A program made the position numbers and the translations under genes. The notes under the pieces were generated by a model, which saw only the letters and a list, made by a program, of their open reading frames with translations, was not told where the DNA came from and made no database searches. A stretch of DNA of 64,000 bases from an uncultured bacterium (GTDB lineage Bacteria > Cyanobacteriota > Vampirovibrionia > Gastranaerophilales > Gastranaerophilaceae): the NCBI GenBank assembly GCA_949283255.1, contig CASDRS010000005.1:98623-162622 (forward strand), in the 5' to 3' direction. Position 1 is the stretch's first letter. Each line of letters begins with the position of its first letter. Positions 24,192 through 31,855 of this stretch are shown piece after piece.

Positions 24192-25851
24192 TTTGTTTTA
24201 ATTTATCACATTCAGAGACGATATCTTCCAATACACGAAGAGCATCCTCTGGCAACTTGTCTCTACCGGCATAAGCTGTTTCACGTGTTTTTACAAAATC
24301 AACACGTCTTAGCATTGCCGCTAAAAATTTCTCTAAATAACTCTTAGCCCTTAAGGAAGCATCAAAACCGTTTACTTCCATAATTTCTATATTATAGAAA
24401 TCTTCCCACTGATGGAAAATTGCTTTACCCTCTACAATTAATTCTATAATCTCAAGAGTTGTCTTTGCCGGAATATTCTTACCCATATAATCTCCGGTAT
24501 TAAGAATATAACAATCAACTCCGCCTGAGATAAGTTGCTTAAACCGCTCATAATCCAACGCTAAAGGATGTACCCTGAATGGATTTGCATAAGGTTCAAA
24601 CACTAAAGCATTAGGGTCAACACCTTCTGCCAAACGTTCGGCTGCCGTACGTTTTGTCGCCAAGGTTGCACCCATTGCAGCTCCCAACTCAGCCCCCTTC
24701 AATTTCAAAACAGGCGGAAGTGTAGGATCTTTCATCAGCCAAAATATTGCATTCAACGGCTCATCTATCCTGTCTACCCTATTTGGAGTCCATAATCTTG
24801 ACTTTACTGCTCGTCCATTGCCATTTCGTATATCCTCTGGCAATGAAACTACTCTACCGTCCTTTAATACAACAACACCTTCATTCTGATGCGTTAAAAT
24901 ATATTTGTTCGCTTCATGACCTATCGGATAATCCACTGTCTTATCAAAATAAGAAGGTTCCAAAGCTATTGTAAACTTCTTCTCTACATTGGTTATGAAT
25001 GCATCATCATGAAGTACTGCTATTTTATACTTATTATCGTGTTTTGCATGCGTTATTGTTGACTTGCCGGAACCGGAAAGCCCGAAGACGGCAAGCTGAA
25101 AAGTTTTATCTTTTGCCAGTTTATATTGTTTCATACCGCCATGACATGAAACATAACCCTCTCTTGCAGCAGCAGCCCACGCAAGCGTCAATGTTCCTTT
25201 TTTATGCTCGCCAAAGTATCTCATACCAAGGATAGCAGCACAATTATTTTGAGGATCAAAAAATGTCAAACCGTAAGGAAAATCCGGATGTGACCAATCA
25301 GGATCCGAAAATACATATATGTCAGGTTCGTCTATCTGCTTCGACTGCGCATACATTTTCTCATATTCTTTATTAACAGATTGAAAATTTAACATCCAAG
25401 AATACAATGTATTCTCATATCCTTGAGGAACTAAAAGGTGTGCTTTCAGCATAAATTCTTTATCAAGCCCGATTATTGCATCTGCTTTGTACATAGAGCG
25501 ATATCTGGTGTTGTATACTGCCTCTCTTATTATCGGAAGAAGTTTCGCTACATCGCAATCAGGTTCTCCCACAATTTTGCGGGCTGCAATACAACGCCCA
25601 ACAACTGCGCCATCATTAAACAATAACTGGTTAGCATCTTTTGGCAATCCAAATTTCTCAGGCTGGTAAACAGGCATGCCTGTAAGCTCAACAGTTCCAG
25701 GAGAATTTAAAGCTAGCTCATAAGCATCCTCGACTGTGCTCACTTCCATCACATTATTTGCAAAAAACGGAACCGTTACGGTAGCTCTTAATGCCGAAAC
25801 TCGTCCATTACGCCAAAAATCATCATCACCATAAAAATCTTTTGTACACAT
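24178..25851 (-). CDS. pckA: Phosphoenolpyruvate carboxykinase (ATP-type)
   Basis: The enzyme interconverts oxaloacetate + ATP and PEP + CO2 + ADP at the branch between gluconeogenesis and C4 acids. The kinase P-loop FGLSGSGKST (about residue 256) and the following HDDAF metal site match ATP-dependent PEPCK. Blocks such as PNRVDR, ELGAAMGATLATKRTAAE and the C-terminal NTGDYMGKNIP element fit the divergent long form (557 aa against about 530). Several positions differ from the E. coli enzyme (the adenine and oxaloacetate loops), so kinetics or direction may differ. Single gene with a shared terminator at its end. Confidence 0.85.
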   Translation of the reverse strand: MCTKDFYGDDDFWRNGRVSALRATVTVPFFANNVMEVSTVEDAYELALNSPGTVELTGMPVYQPEKFGLPKDANQLLFNDGAVVGRCIAARKIVGEPDCDVAKLLPIIREAVYNTRYRSMYKADAIIGLDKEFMLKAHLLVPQGYENTLYSWMLNFQSVNKEYEKMYAQSKQIDEPDIYVFSDPDWSHPDFPYGLTFFDPQNNCAAILGMRYFGEHKKGTLTLAWAAAAREGYVSCHGGMKQYKLAKDKTFQLAVFGLSGSGKSTITHAKHDNKYKIAVLHDDAFITNVEKKFTIALEPSYFDKTVDYPIGHEANKYILTHQNEGVVVLKDGRVVSLPEDIRNGNGRAVKSRLWTPNRVDRIDEPLNAIFWLMKDPTLPPVLKLKGAELGAAMGATLATKRTAAERLAEGVDPNALVFEPYANPFRVHPLALDYERFKQLISGGVDCYILNTGDYMGKNIPAKTTLEIIELIVEGKAIFHQWEDFYNIEIMEVNGFDASLRAKSYLEKFLAAMLRRVDFVKTRETAYAGRDKLPEDALRVLEDIVSECDKLKQKQTD

Positions 25852-25878
25852 ACCAACACCTTTAATATATGTAAAAAC

Positions 25879-25940
<62 letters not shown>

Positions 25941-25950
<10 letters not shown>

Positions 25951-26205
25951 AGATATTAAGTTGTAAAGACATGTAAGCGGTAGCTTTTGCGCTACCTTCC
26001 TCTCCTCAAAAGGTACTTAACCTTTCTCGTCGGCAGAGTGCCACAGTCCCAGATATTAAGTTGTAAAGACATGTAAGCGGTAGCTTTTGCGCTACCTTCC
26101 TCTCCTCATATTAAGTTGTAAAGACATGTAAGCGGTAGCTTTTGCGCTACCTTCCTCTCCTCGAAAGGTACTTAACCTTTCTCGTCGACAGAGTGCCACA
26201 GCCCC
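25941..26205. repeat. Triplicated element including the 5' end of tRNA-Met
   Basis: Three tandem copies lie at 25941-26040 (100 bp), 26041-26107 (67 bp, truncated) and 26108-26205 (98 bp). The core, starting ATATTAAGTTGTAAAGACATG, is identical in all three. It contains the hairpin GGTAGC/GCTACC. Copies 1 and 3 add a second hairpin AAAGGT/ACCTTT. The first 10 bases of each unit, CCACAGTCCC (one change in the terminal copy), are the complement of the tRNA-Met 5' end. The array is on the promoter side of the tRNA. Confidence 0.85.
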
Positions 26206-26411
26206 CTGAATACCTAACTTTCTACCCGAATGTTTACATATTAATGTACAAAGAATTTTGTCGGAGTTCTTTACCTCCCCTCGGAAAAGCTTTTCAAAAA
26301 CTGCTCCCAAGGCTGCTTACAACCCGTATTTTAACTCAAGTCGTAAAATCAGTACCTCTCTAATCTATCATCAATTATGCTAAAAATCAAGTACATAATT
26401 AAAATTTATTT
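26206..26411. other. Intergenic stretch, nothing recognised
   Basis: About 200 bp between the repeat array and the end of the secreted-protein gene. An open frame crosses it and the repeats on the minus strand but has no ribosome site, so I do not call it. Any promoter for tRNA-Met must lie here or within the array. Confidence 0.4.
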
Positions 26412-26903
26412 TTATTTACTCTCCAACTTCTCTGTCGTATCTCTTTTTGACCGCTTTTCAATCTTCTTAAGCTGCTTTTCACGCATTTCTTCAGTCATCT
26501 TACAATCCTTAAGCAATCTGTTATAATATAACTTTTTCTCTTCAGGGTTAGTTATTTTCTCTGCTTCAGCAAGACCCTGTTCAAACTTTATTTTCTTATC
26601 ATAATAGCTCTTATTCTTTAATTTTGTTGTCGAATGTACTATCATAGGAACCCCTATCGGGGCTGTTATAAGCAAATCTGTTAGAAAAATTCCAGTAGAC
26701 AATTCTGCAATAGATTTTCCTCGCCCAAAATTTCTCGGATTTTGATATTTATAAGGAACATACTCTTCCCACTTTGGAGCTACAACCTCTTCTGTACATT
26801 CTTCCTTCACCACTGAATTATCAACAACATTTTCATCAGCAAAAACCATTCCTTGAGAAAGCAATAACCCAACTATTGATACAATAACCATCACTCTATA
26901 CAT
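26412..26903 (-). CDS. Small secreted or membrane protein, 163 aa
   Basis: No family recognised. A signal peptide ends near VFA|DE (about residue 22). After an acidic spacer there is a hydrophobic segment at about 70-90 (GIFLTDLLITAPIGVPMIV), so the mature protein may be anchored, and the C-terminal third is a Lys/Glu-rich helix. GAGG lies 9 bases before the ATG. It stands alone, divergent from the 36-residue-repeat protein gene. Confidence 0.65.
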   Translation of the reverse strand: MYRVMVIVSIVGLLLSQGMVFADENVVDNSVVKEECTEEVVAPKWEEYVPYKYQNPRNFGRGKSIAELSTGIFLTDLLITAPIGVPMIVHSTTKLKNKSYYDKKIKFEQGLAEAEKITNPEEKKLYYNRLLKDCKMTEEMREKQLKKIEKRSKRDTTEKLESK

Positions 26904-27044
26904 AAAAACACCTCATTTAACCATCACCAATTCCATAATACAATAACTACAGCTAAATTTTTCCATTTTATAAAAATTTGTTTACTAATCTTCATCTGTC
27001 CGTATTTTGTAGCAAAAATTTACCTTCATCGGTTTTATAAATGT

Positions 27045-28790
27045 ATGCAAATCAGTACTTATAAATTTCTCATCTCTAATCTCTCTTTTGGCAACAAATA
27101 CAATAATGAAAAATCTGAACGGAATGCTGCAATATTGGAACATAGAAGAAGGGGAGCATCATTTACTCAAATAGCTGAACGTTTTGGCATAAACAGAGAT
27201 AGTGCTTGGACTATTGCAAAAACTCAAGAGGCTAAAGATGCTTATATTACATCCTCACTCACACCTGATTTTCACAAAAGAGTACAAGAAATAGCCAGTA
27301 CTTTTGGCATTACGGATAACATCAAAGCATTAGAAAAAATTCTTATCACAAATCCATTTCTTATGAATTTCGATTTAGAGAAAGCAAAAGCAAATATTAA
27401 ACACCTCTCAAAAGAGCTCAACATTCCGGAAGACAAATTGACAAAATCAACTATTCAAACTCCAAGACTTTGGAAATTCAATCCGCAAACAGTTGTTACA
27501 AATGTCAAAACAACTGCACATAAACTTGGAGTAAAGACAGAAGCATACACAAACGCGATTTTGCTTCAACCGTCTTTATTTGCTCAAACTCCTGACACTA
27601 TAAATTCAAATATTGAAAATACAGCAAACAAACTTGGAATTGCAAAAGAAAAATACACCAAAGCTGCATTAAGCTTCCCTAGATTATTTGGAGAAAGACC
27701 GGAGACAATATCTAAAAATATAAATGACATTTCATCCGTGTTAGGTTTACCTCAAGAAGACATTATAAAAGCGGCACTCGAACAACCAAACATATTTAAT
27801 TCCAGCGCAGAAACAATCAACTCAAATATAGAAAAAGTTATTGAGGCTTTTGACATCCCAAGAAATCAATATGTCAAAGCCCTTATCAAACATCCTCGTC
27901 AACTAACTTACAATTCTGCAACCATAATCAAGAACATAACAGAATGCGCTGAGGGGCTTAATCTAGATCCAAAAGACTTTATCAAACTTGCGCTAAAAAC
28001 TCCACAACTCTTTGCTCAAAAAGCAGATACAAGCCTTAACAAGATTGCCGAATTTGCAAAAGAATTAAATATGCCTCCTGAAAAAATCATAAAAGCAACA
28101 CTAAAATCTCCAACTTGGTTTACAAGAAATCCAAAAACAGTTAGAACATACGCAGAATCAATAGCCAAAGAATTAAACATATATCCTGAAGAATATATAA
28201 ATTGCCTGTTTAAAAACCCGGGTCTGGTTTCACTACAAGCCTCAACCGTTATTAACAATATAAAAAATTCTGCCTCTACTTTTAAATTTACAACAGAAGA
28301 AATGACAAATGCAGCTCTTAGAGCTCCTAGTATATTTATAATAACCCCACAAAGATGTAACTACAACATAGAAACCGTTGCAAACACTCTCGGAATTGAT
28401 AAATATGATTACGCGAGATTTGCACTCAAAAAAGCTACGCTTTTCGCAATGAAGCCTGAAACTGTACTTAGAAAAGCTGATATCATCCGCTACGGCTACA
28501 AAGTTGAAAACAAACCTATAACAGATAATCTAAAATGCATATCAACAATGGCTGATGACAAACTGTTTGCTAATATTCTAAGAACTCTTATTATGAAAGA
28601 AGATAAAACTCACATAGGAGCAAATAACTGCTGGAATAACCTTATAACATATCTCATCGAAGAAGCAGGAGACAGATATAAGTTTGAAATCCCTGATGAT
28701 AAGATGGCTAAAGACTTTATAGAATTTGCACAAAATTTCTCAAAAAATGTCCTTAACAAACAAATATTTCAATTTGTAATAAAAAAATAA
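27045..28790 (+). CDS. HTH plus eleven 36-residue mTERF-like helical repeats
   Basis: This 581-aa protein has an N-terminal helix-turn-helix (about residues 28-62, GASFTQIAERFGINRDSAW) and then a solenoid of exactly spaced 36-residue repeats at 99-134, 135-170, 171-206, 207-242, 243-278, 279-314, 315-350, 351-386, 387-422, 423-458 and a weaker 459-494. Repeat consensus: aALxxPxLFxxxPETIxxNIxxxAxxLgIxxExYxK. The Pro at position 6, Leu at 8, Thr at 15, Asn-Ile at 19-20, Leu at 27 and Ile at 29 recur. Pattern and length resemble mTERF motifs, the nucleic-acid-binding helical repeats of mitochondrial and plastid proteins. Positions 9-12 and 30-33 vary, as expected for ligand-contact sites. A nucleic-acid-binding role is inferred. 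There is no strong ribosome site at the only possible ATG. Confidence 0.85.
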   Translation: MQISTYKFLISNLSFGNKYNNEKSERNAAILEHRRRGASFTQIAERFGINRDSAWTIAKTQEAKDAYITSSLTPDFHKRVQEIASTFGITDNIKALEKILITNPFLMNFDLEKAKANIKHLSKELNIPEDKLTKSTIQTPRLWKFNPQTVVTNVKTTAHKLGVKTEAYTNAILLQPSLFAQTPDTINSNIENTANKLGIAKEKYTKAALSFPRLFGERPETISKNINDISSVLGLPQEDIIKAALEQPNIFNSSAETINSNIEKVIEAFDIPRNQYVKALIKHPRQLTYNSATIIKNITECAEGLNLDPKDFIKLALKTPQLFAQKADTSLNKIAEFAKELNMPPEKIIKATLKSPTWFTRNPKTVRTYAESIAKELNIYPEEYINCLFKNPGLVSLQASTVINNIKNSASTFKFTTEEMTNAALRAPSIFIITPQRCNYNIETVANTLGIDKYDYARFALKKATLFAMKPETVLRKADIIRYGYKVENKPITDNLKCISTMADDKLFANILRTLIMKEDKTHIGANNCWNNLITYLIEEAGDRYKFEIPDDKMAKDFIEFAQNFSKNVLNKQIFQFVIKK

Positions 28791-28866
28791 TCAGTGGCTT
28801 TACATCCCGCTTTCTTAGTAGTAAGTTTTAAGTGTACATTTTACACCATAAAGAAAGAAGGATATT

Positions 28867-29157
28867 ATGAGAATTGATTTTAGACCCCAAAGATTGTTGA
28901 ACTCTTTAGTATTTGAAGAAAAAGTACCTCAAGGCATTAGAAGAGTTATGAACTTAGATAGAGAAAAAAGAAAAACCATTGATATGATAATTTCAAAAGC
29001 ACCTAATTCTTACCCTAAAGAATATTATGTATCTTCATACAAAGTTTATGATAAAACAGGACTTGTTTCAAAAGAATTAAACAGAGACAATAACGGCATC
29101 ATAAACATTACTACCAAAAATTATGATGGTACATATTCTTCAAAAATGGTTAAATAA
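28867..29157 (+). CDS. Small hypothetical protein, 96 aa
   Basis: No family recognised. The protein is basic, cytoplasmic by appearance, with a Lys/Arg-rich N-terminal half and a beta-rich C-terminus containing SYKVYDKTGLVSKEL and ITTKNYDGTY. AGAAGGA lies five bases upstream of the ATG, strong support for translation. It sits alone between the repeat protein and the LptF/G gene on the plus strand. Confidence 0.65.
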   Translation: MRIDFRPQRLLNSLVFEEKVPQGIRRVMNLDREKRKTIDMIISKAPNSYPKEYYVSSYKVYDKTGLVSKELNRDNNGIINITTKNYDGTYSSKMVK

Positions 29158-29192
29158 TTGATTAAACTTTATTTTTAGAATATAATTTTTTT

Positions 29193-30329
29193 ATGAGCAA
29201 AATTGGTAATATCAAGAAGCAAGCTGCGAGTATTTCAATCCTTGATAAGTATATTCTTAAGCAAGTAATTGAAATGTTTATTATGGGAGTATTTGTATTT
29301 ACTTCCATAATATTTGCTTCTGATACTTTTATAACTTTAATAAAACAGATTTCCTTATTTGGAATTCCGTTTAAAGTAGCATTATTAATGATTATTCTAA
29401 ACTTGCCGTCAGTTGTTGTCATGACAATTCCGATGGGAGTTTTACTATCAACTGTAATGACATTAAACAAACTCAGTCTGGCATCTGAAATAACAGTATT
29501 AAGAGCCTGCGGTATTGGGATAAATCGTATTGCAAAACCGATTTTCGTATTTTCTATAATCATGTGTATATGCAGCTTTATAATAAACGAAACAGTGGTT
29601 CCGGTTGCAACCAAATATTCAAAAGATCTTGCCCTTTGGTCATTAAGCCAGAAAAATGTACCTAACGGTAAGCAAAACTTTGTATTTAAAGATATCGGCT
29701 CTGATGGTGTATTGAAGAGACTGTTTTACGTAGGACACTGTGAAGACAAAAGATTATATGATATTACAGTTTTAGATACATCTAAACCTGATACAATCCA
29801 AGTACTTCAGGCAGAAGAAGGAAAGACAACACCTGCAGGATGGGATTTCCAAAAAGGTGCTGTCTATACCGTAGGACAAGAAGGCAAAGTCCTTAATACA
29901 ACGTTATTCGAAGATTCCACAGTTAAATTTGGCTTGGATTTGACAAAACAACTTAACAAAAATATGGCAAAAGAAATGAATTTCACAAAGTTGTTGAAAT
30001 TTATTGCAACCAACTTACATACTCTTGATGAAGAGCAAAGAAATGTTGTAGTAATCGAGTTATATGACAAACTTGCACTGCCTATTACAACAATTGCACT
30101 TGTACTTGTAGGTGTGCCTCTTGCCATTACACCACCGAGAGTAAGATATAATAGAGGTTTTTTATTTTCTATACTAATTATCTTTGCATACTACCTGATA
30201 AGAGCTTTATCAATCTCTTTTGGAGAAGCCGGTACTTTAATTCCAGTTCTGGCAGCTTGGATGCCGAATATTATCCTTGCTACATTCGGTTCGCTGCTAT
30301 ACTATAAGAAAGTTTATACTATTGAATAA
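29193..30329 (+). CDS. LptF/LptG-family lipopolysaccharide export permease
   Basis: Inner-membrane permease of the LPS export ABC transporter (LptB2FG). Six transmembrane segments are readable: three in the first about 120 residues, a periplasmic beta-jellyroll-like region (about 135-265) and three C-terminal segments. LDKYILKQVIEMF and LPSVVVMTIPMGVLLS are characteristic N-terminal elements. At 378 aa it is normal. Only one of the two paralogous permeases is here; the partner must be elsewhere or the protein may homodimerise. Its presence implies an outer membrane with LPS. Confidence 0.9.
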   Translation: MSKIGNIKKQAASISILDKYILKQVIEMFIMGVFVFTSIIFASDTFITLIKQISLFGIPFKVALLMIILNLPSVVVMTIPMGVLLSTVMTLNKLSLASEITVLRACGIGINRIAKPIFVFSIIMCICSFIINETVVPVATKYSKDLALWSLSQKNVPNGKQNFVFKDIGSDGVLKRLFYVGHCEDKRLYDITVLDTSKPDTIQVLQAEEGKTTPAGWDFQKGAVYTVGQEGKVLNTTLFEDSTVKFGLDLTKQLNKNMAKEMNFTKLLKFIATNLHTLDEEQRNVVVIELYDKLALPITTIALVLVGVPLAITPPRVRYNRGFLFSILIIFAYYLIRALSISFGEAGTLIPVLAAWMPNIILATFGSLLYYKKVYTIE

Positions 30330-30332
30330 AAG

Positions 30333-30659
30333 TTAAGGTTCTTCATTAACTCCTGTACTTGGAATACACATTCCGAATTGACAATTGGAATTATATGAAG
30401 ATTCATTATTTAAACCCGGACTTGTATTTGGTTGAGTTTGTTCGGTATTTATAAGCATATCATAATAGGGTTGCCTATATGATGGCATAAAAGCCGTTGG
30501 TTTTTGAATTTGATTCAAATTATTTGGGGCATATTTATCGCCCAACCCAGGTTCGGATAATGATGATGACGAAGGTGCGCAAAAACCTGTAACGGAACAG
30601 GTTGCATACGCAGGCTGAATGAGTGTTAACATCAAAACAACTATTATATATTTTGACAT
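30333..30659 (-). CDS. Small secreted protein, 108 aa
   Basis: A signal peptide ends AYA|TC (about residue 19-20); the mature part is Pro/Ser/Asn/Gln-rich and disordered, with two Cys pairs (CSVTGFC and CQFGMC), each a CxxxxxC or CxxxC arrangement that could form disulfides. The start at 30659 follows AAAGGAAG by eight bases; an upstream ATG at 30677 is inferior. No homology recognised. Confidence 0.65.
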   Translation of the reverse strand: MSKYIIVVLMLTLIQPAYATCSVTGFCAPSSSSLSEPGLGDKYAPNNLNQIQKPTAFMPSYRQPYYDMLINTEQTQPNTSPGLNNESSYNSNCQFGMCIPSTGVNEEP

Positions 30660-30749
30660 ATAGAGACTTCCTTTCATTTGTAGCTATCCAACTTATTACA
30701 GATTACCCTATATAAGAAGCAACTACATTACCCGAAAGTCTACACTTAT

Positions 30750-31373
30750 TTAACGGTGATGATGATGTCTCGGTGGAGGTGTCATATAATGATGATGATG
30801 ATATGGTCTGTAATTGTAATTAGTCCATATTTGCAGCAAATTCATAAAATCAGCTATATTTTTTGACTGCATATAATCATTCATTATACTTTGATATTCC
30901 TCATAATTTATGGTATTTGGATTTGAACCTTTTTGATTATATTTTTTTGCAAGATTTTTAACCAAATTTGCAGTCCTGAGTTTATCCTCACGAGTCATCG
31001 GATAATAACTGTTTGCATTACGGTTGTACTCTTCCATACTTACAACTTCATTAACCGAAATCTGACCATCTTCAGATATCCCTCTGTCGATTTCATTGAA
31101 TACATCAGGCATCGTTTTCTCATAATTTTCGTTTGTTGCATCTCCATAAATGAAACAATTCGGAATATTCATAACAGGAGCCGGAACATAATATTGATAA
31201 TAAGTTGGAGGAGGTAATGGCACGAAATATTGAGCATTAGCCTCTTCTGCTGGAACAGCTGCTGCAATAGCTATCATAGCCGCTCCGGCTGCATTCTTAA
31301 CCTTATTAGCTTTTCTTGAGCCTTCTCCTTGGAAATGTATTGGAGAACTCATTTTAATAGCAGAAACCTTCAT
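30750..31373 (-). CDS. His-rich protein with FxG N-terminal motif
   Basis: No family recognised. The N-terminus (SSPIHFQGEGS) matches a short motif shared by several unrelated proteins in this window. A hydrophobic Ala-rich segment (about 26-43) is followed by Pro/Tyr-rich sequence. A central segment, SEDGQISVNEV, resembles a degenerate EF-hand loop in which the first two ligand positions are not Asp. The C-terminus has clustered histidines (HHHHY and HHHHR), a likely metal-binding tail. A G-rich ribosome site precedes the ATG at 31373. Its function is unknown. Confidence 0.65.
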   Translation of the reverse strand: MKVSAIKMSSPIHFQGEGSRKANKVKNAAGAAMIAIAAAVPAEEANAQYFVPLPPPTYYQYYVPAPVMNIPNCFIYGDATNENYEKTMPDVFNEIDRGISEDGQISVNEVVSMEEYNRNANSYYPMTREDKLRTANLVKNLAKKYNQKGSNPNTINYEEYQSIMNDYMQSKNIADFMNLLQIWTNYNYRPYHHHHYMTPPPRHHHHR

Positions 31374-31463
31374 TTTAAACCCCCGTTTTTTACATACAGT
31401 TATAATAAAACTTAAAAATAATTTTTGCTAAATTTTAAAATAAAAATTTACAATTATTAAAAA

Positions 31464-31487
31464 AAAATCAGGTTTAACCCTGATTTT
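31464..31487. terminator. Terminator
   Basis: AAATCAGG and CCTGATTT pair around a 6-base loop with A/T runs on both sides; on the minus strand it directly follows the 86-aa gene. Confidence 0.8.
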
Positions 31488-31498
31488 TTTAATATTCT

Positions 31499-31759
31499 TT
31501 AACGACGTTTTTTCTTAGTTGTAACAATATCTTTGATATTATCTATCATTGTAAATTTTTTCATATTAGCATCATAAGCCTTTTTCCATCTTTTTAACAT
31601 CTTAATAGGATTATTAGTTGACGGCCCTGACTCATTCACTAAACAACGATAAAATCTTTCATTTATTTCATTACTTGCACCATTCTTAAACCTACGAACA
31701 TCACGTCTATCTTTTGTTGCACCAATTATTGCATTTAATCTGGGATAAATTTTAATCAT
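31499..31759 (-). CDS. Small basic hypothetical protein, 86 aa
   Basis: No family recognised. Highly basic, ending KKKRR, with no signal peptide, so nucleic-acid or ribosome association is possible (inference). AGGAG 10 bases before the ATG and a good terminator after the stop support it as a real monocistronic gene. Confidence 0.65.
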   Translation of the reverse strand: MIKIYPRLNAIIGATKDRRDVRRFKNGASNEINERFYRCLVNESGPSTNNPIKMLKRWKKAYDANMKKFTMIDNIKDIVTTKKKRR

Positions 31760-31801
31760 AACAAATAATCTCCTATATATAATACACTATCAATCTAAAA
31801 C

Positions 31802-31831
31802 AAAAAAGGTCGTTTTTCAACGACCTTTTTT
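31802..31831. terminator. Terminator of the acetyl-CoA synthetase gene
   Basis: AAAAAAGGTCG and CGACCTTTTTT form an 11-bp stem with T-runs on either strand; it lies 25 bp after the minus-strand stop. Confidence 0.88.
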
Positions 31832-31855
31832 GGAATTTTATTTTCTTGATAAAGA

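Noticed and set aside
26092..26310. 72-aa minus-strand open frame across the repeat array
   Set aside because: Built from repeat copies, no ribosome site, no protein-like composition.
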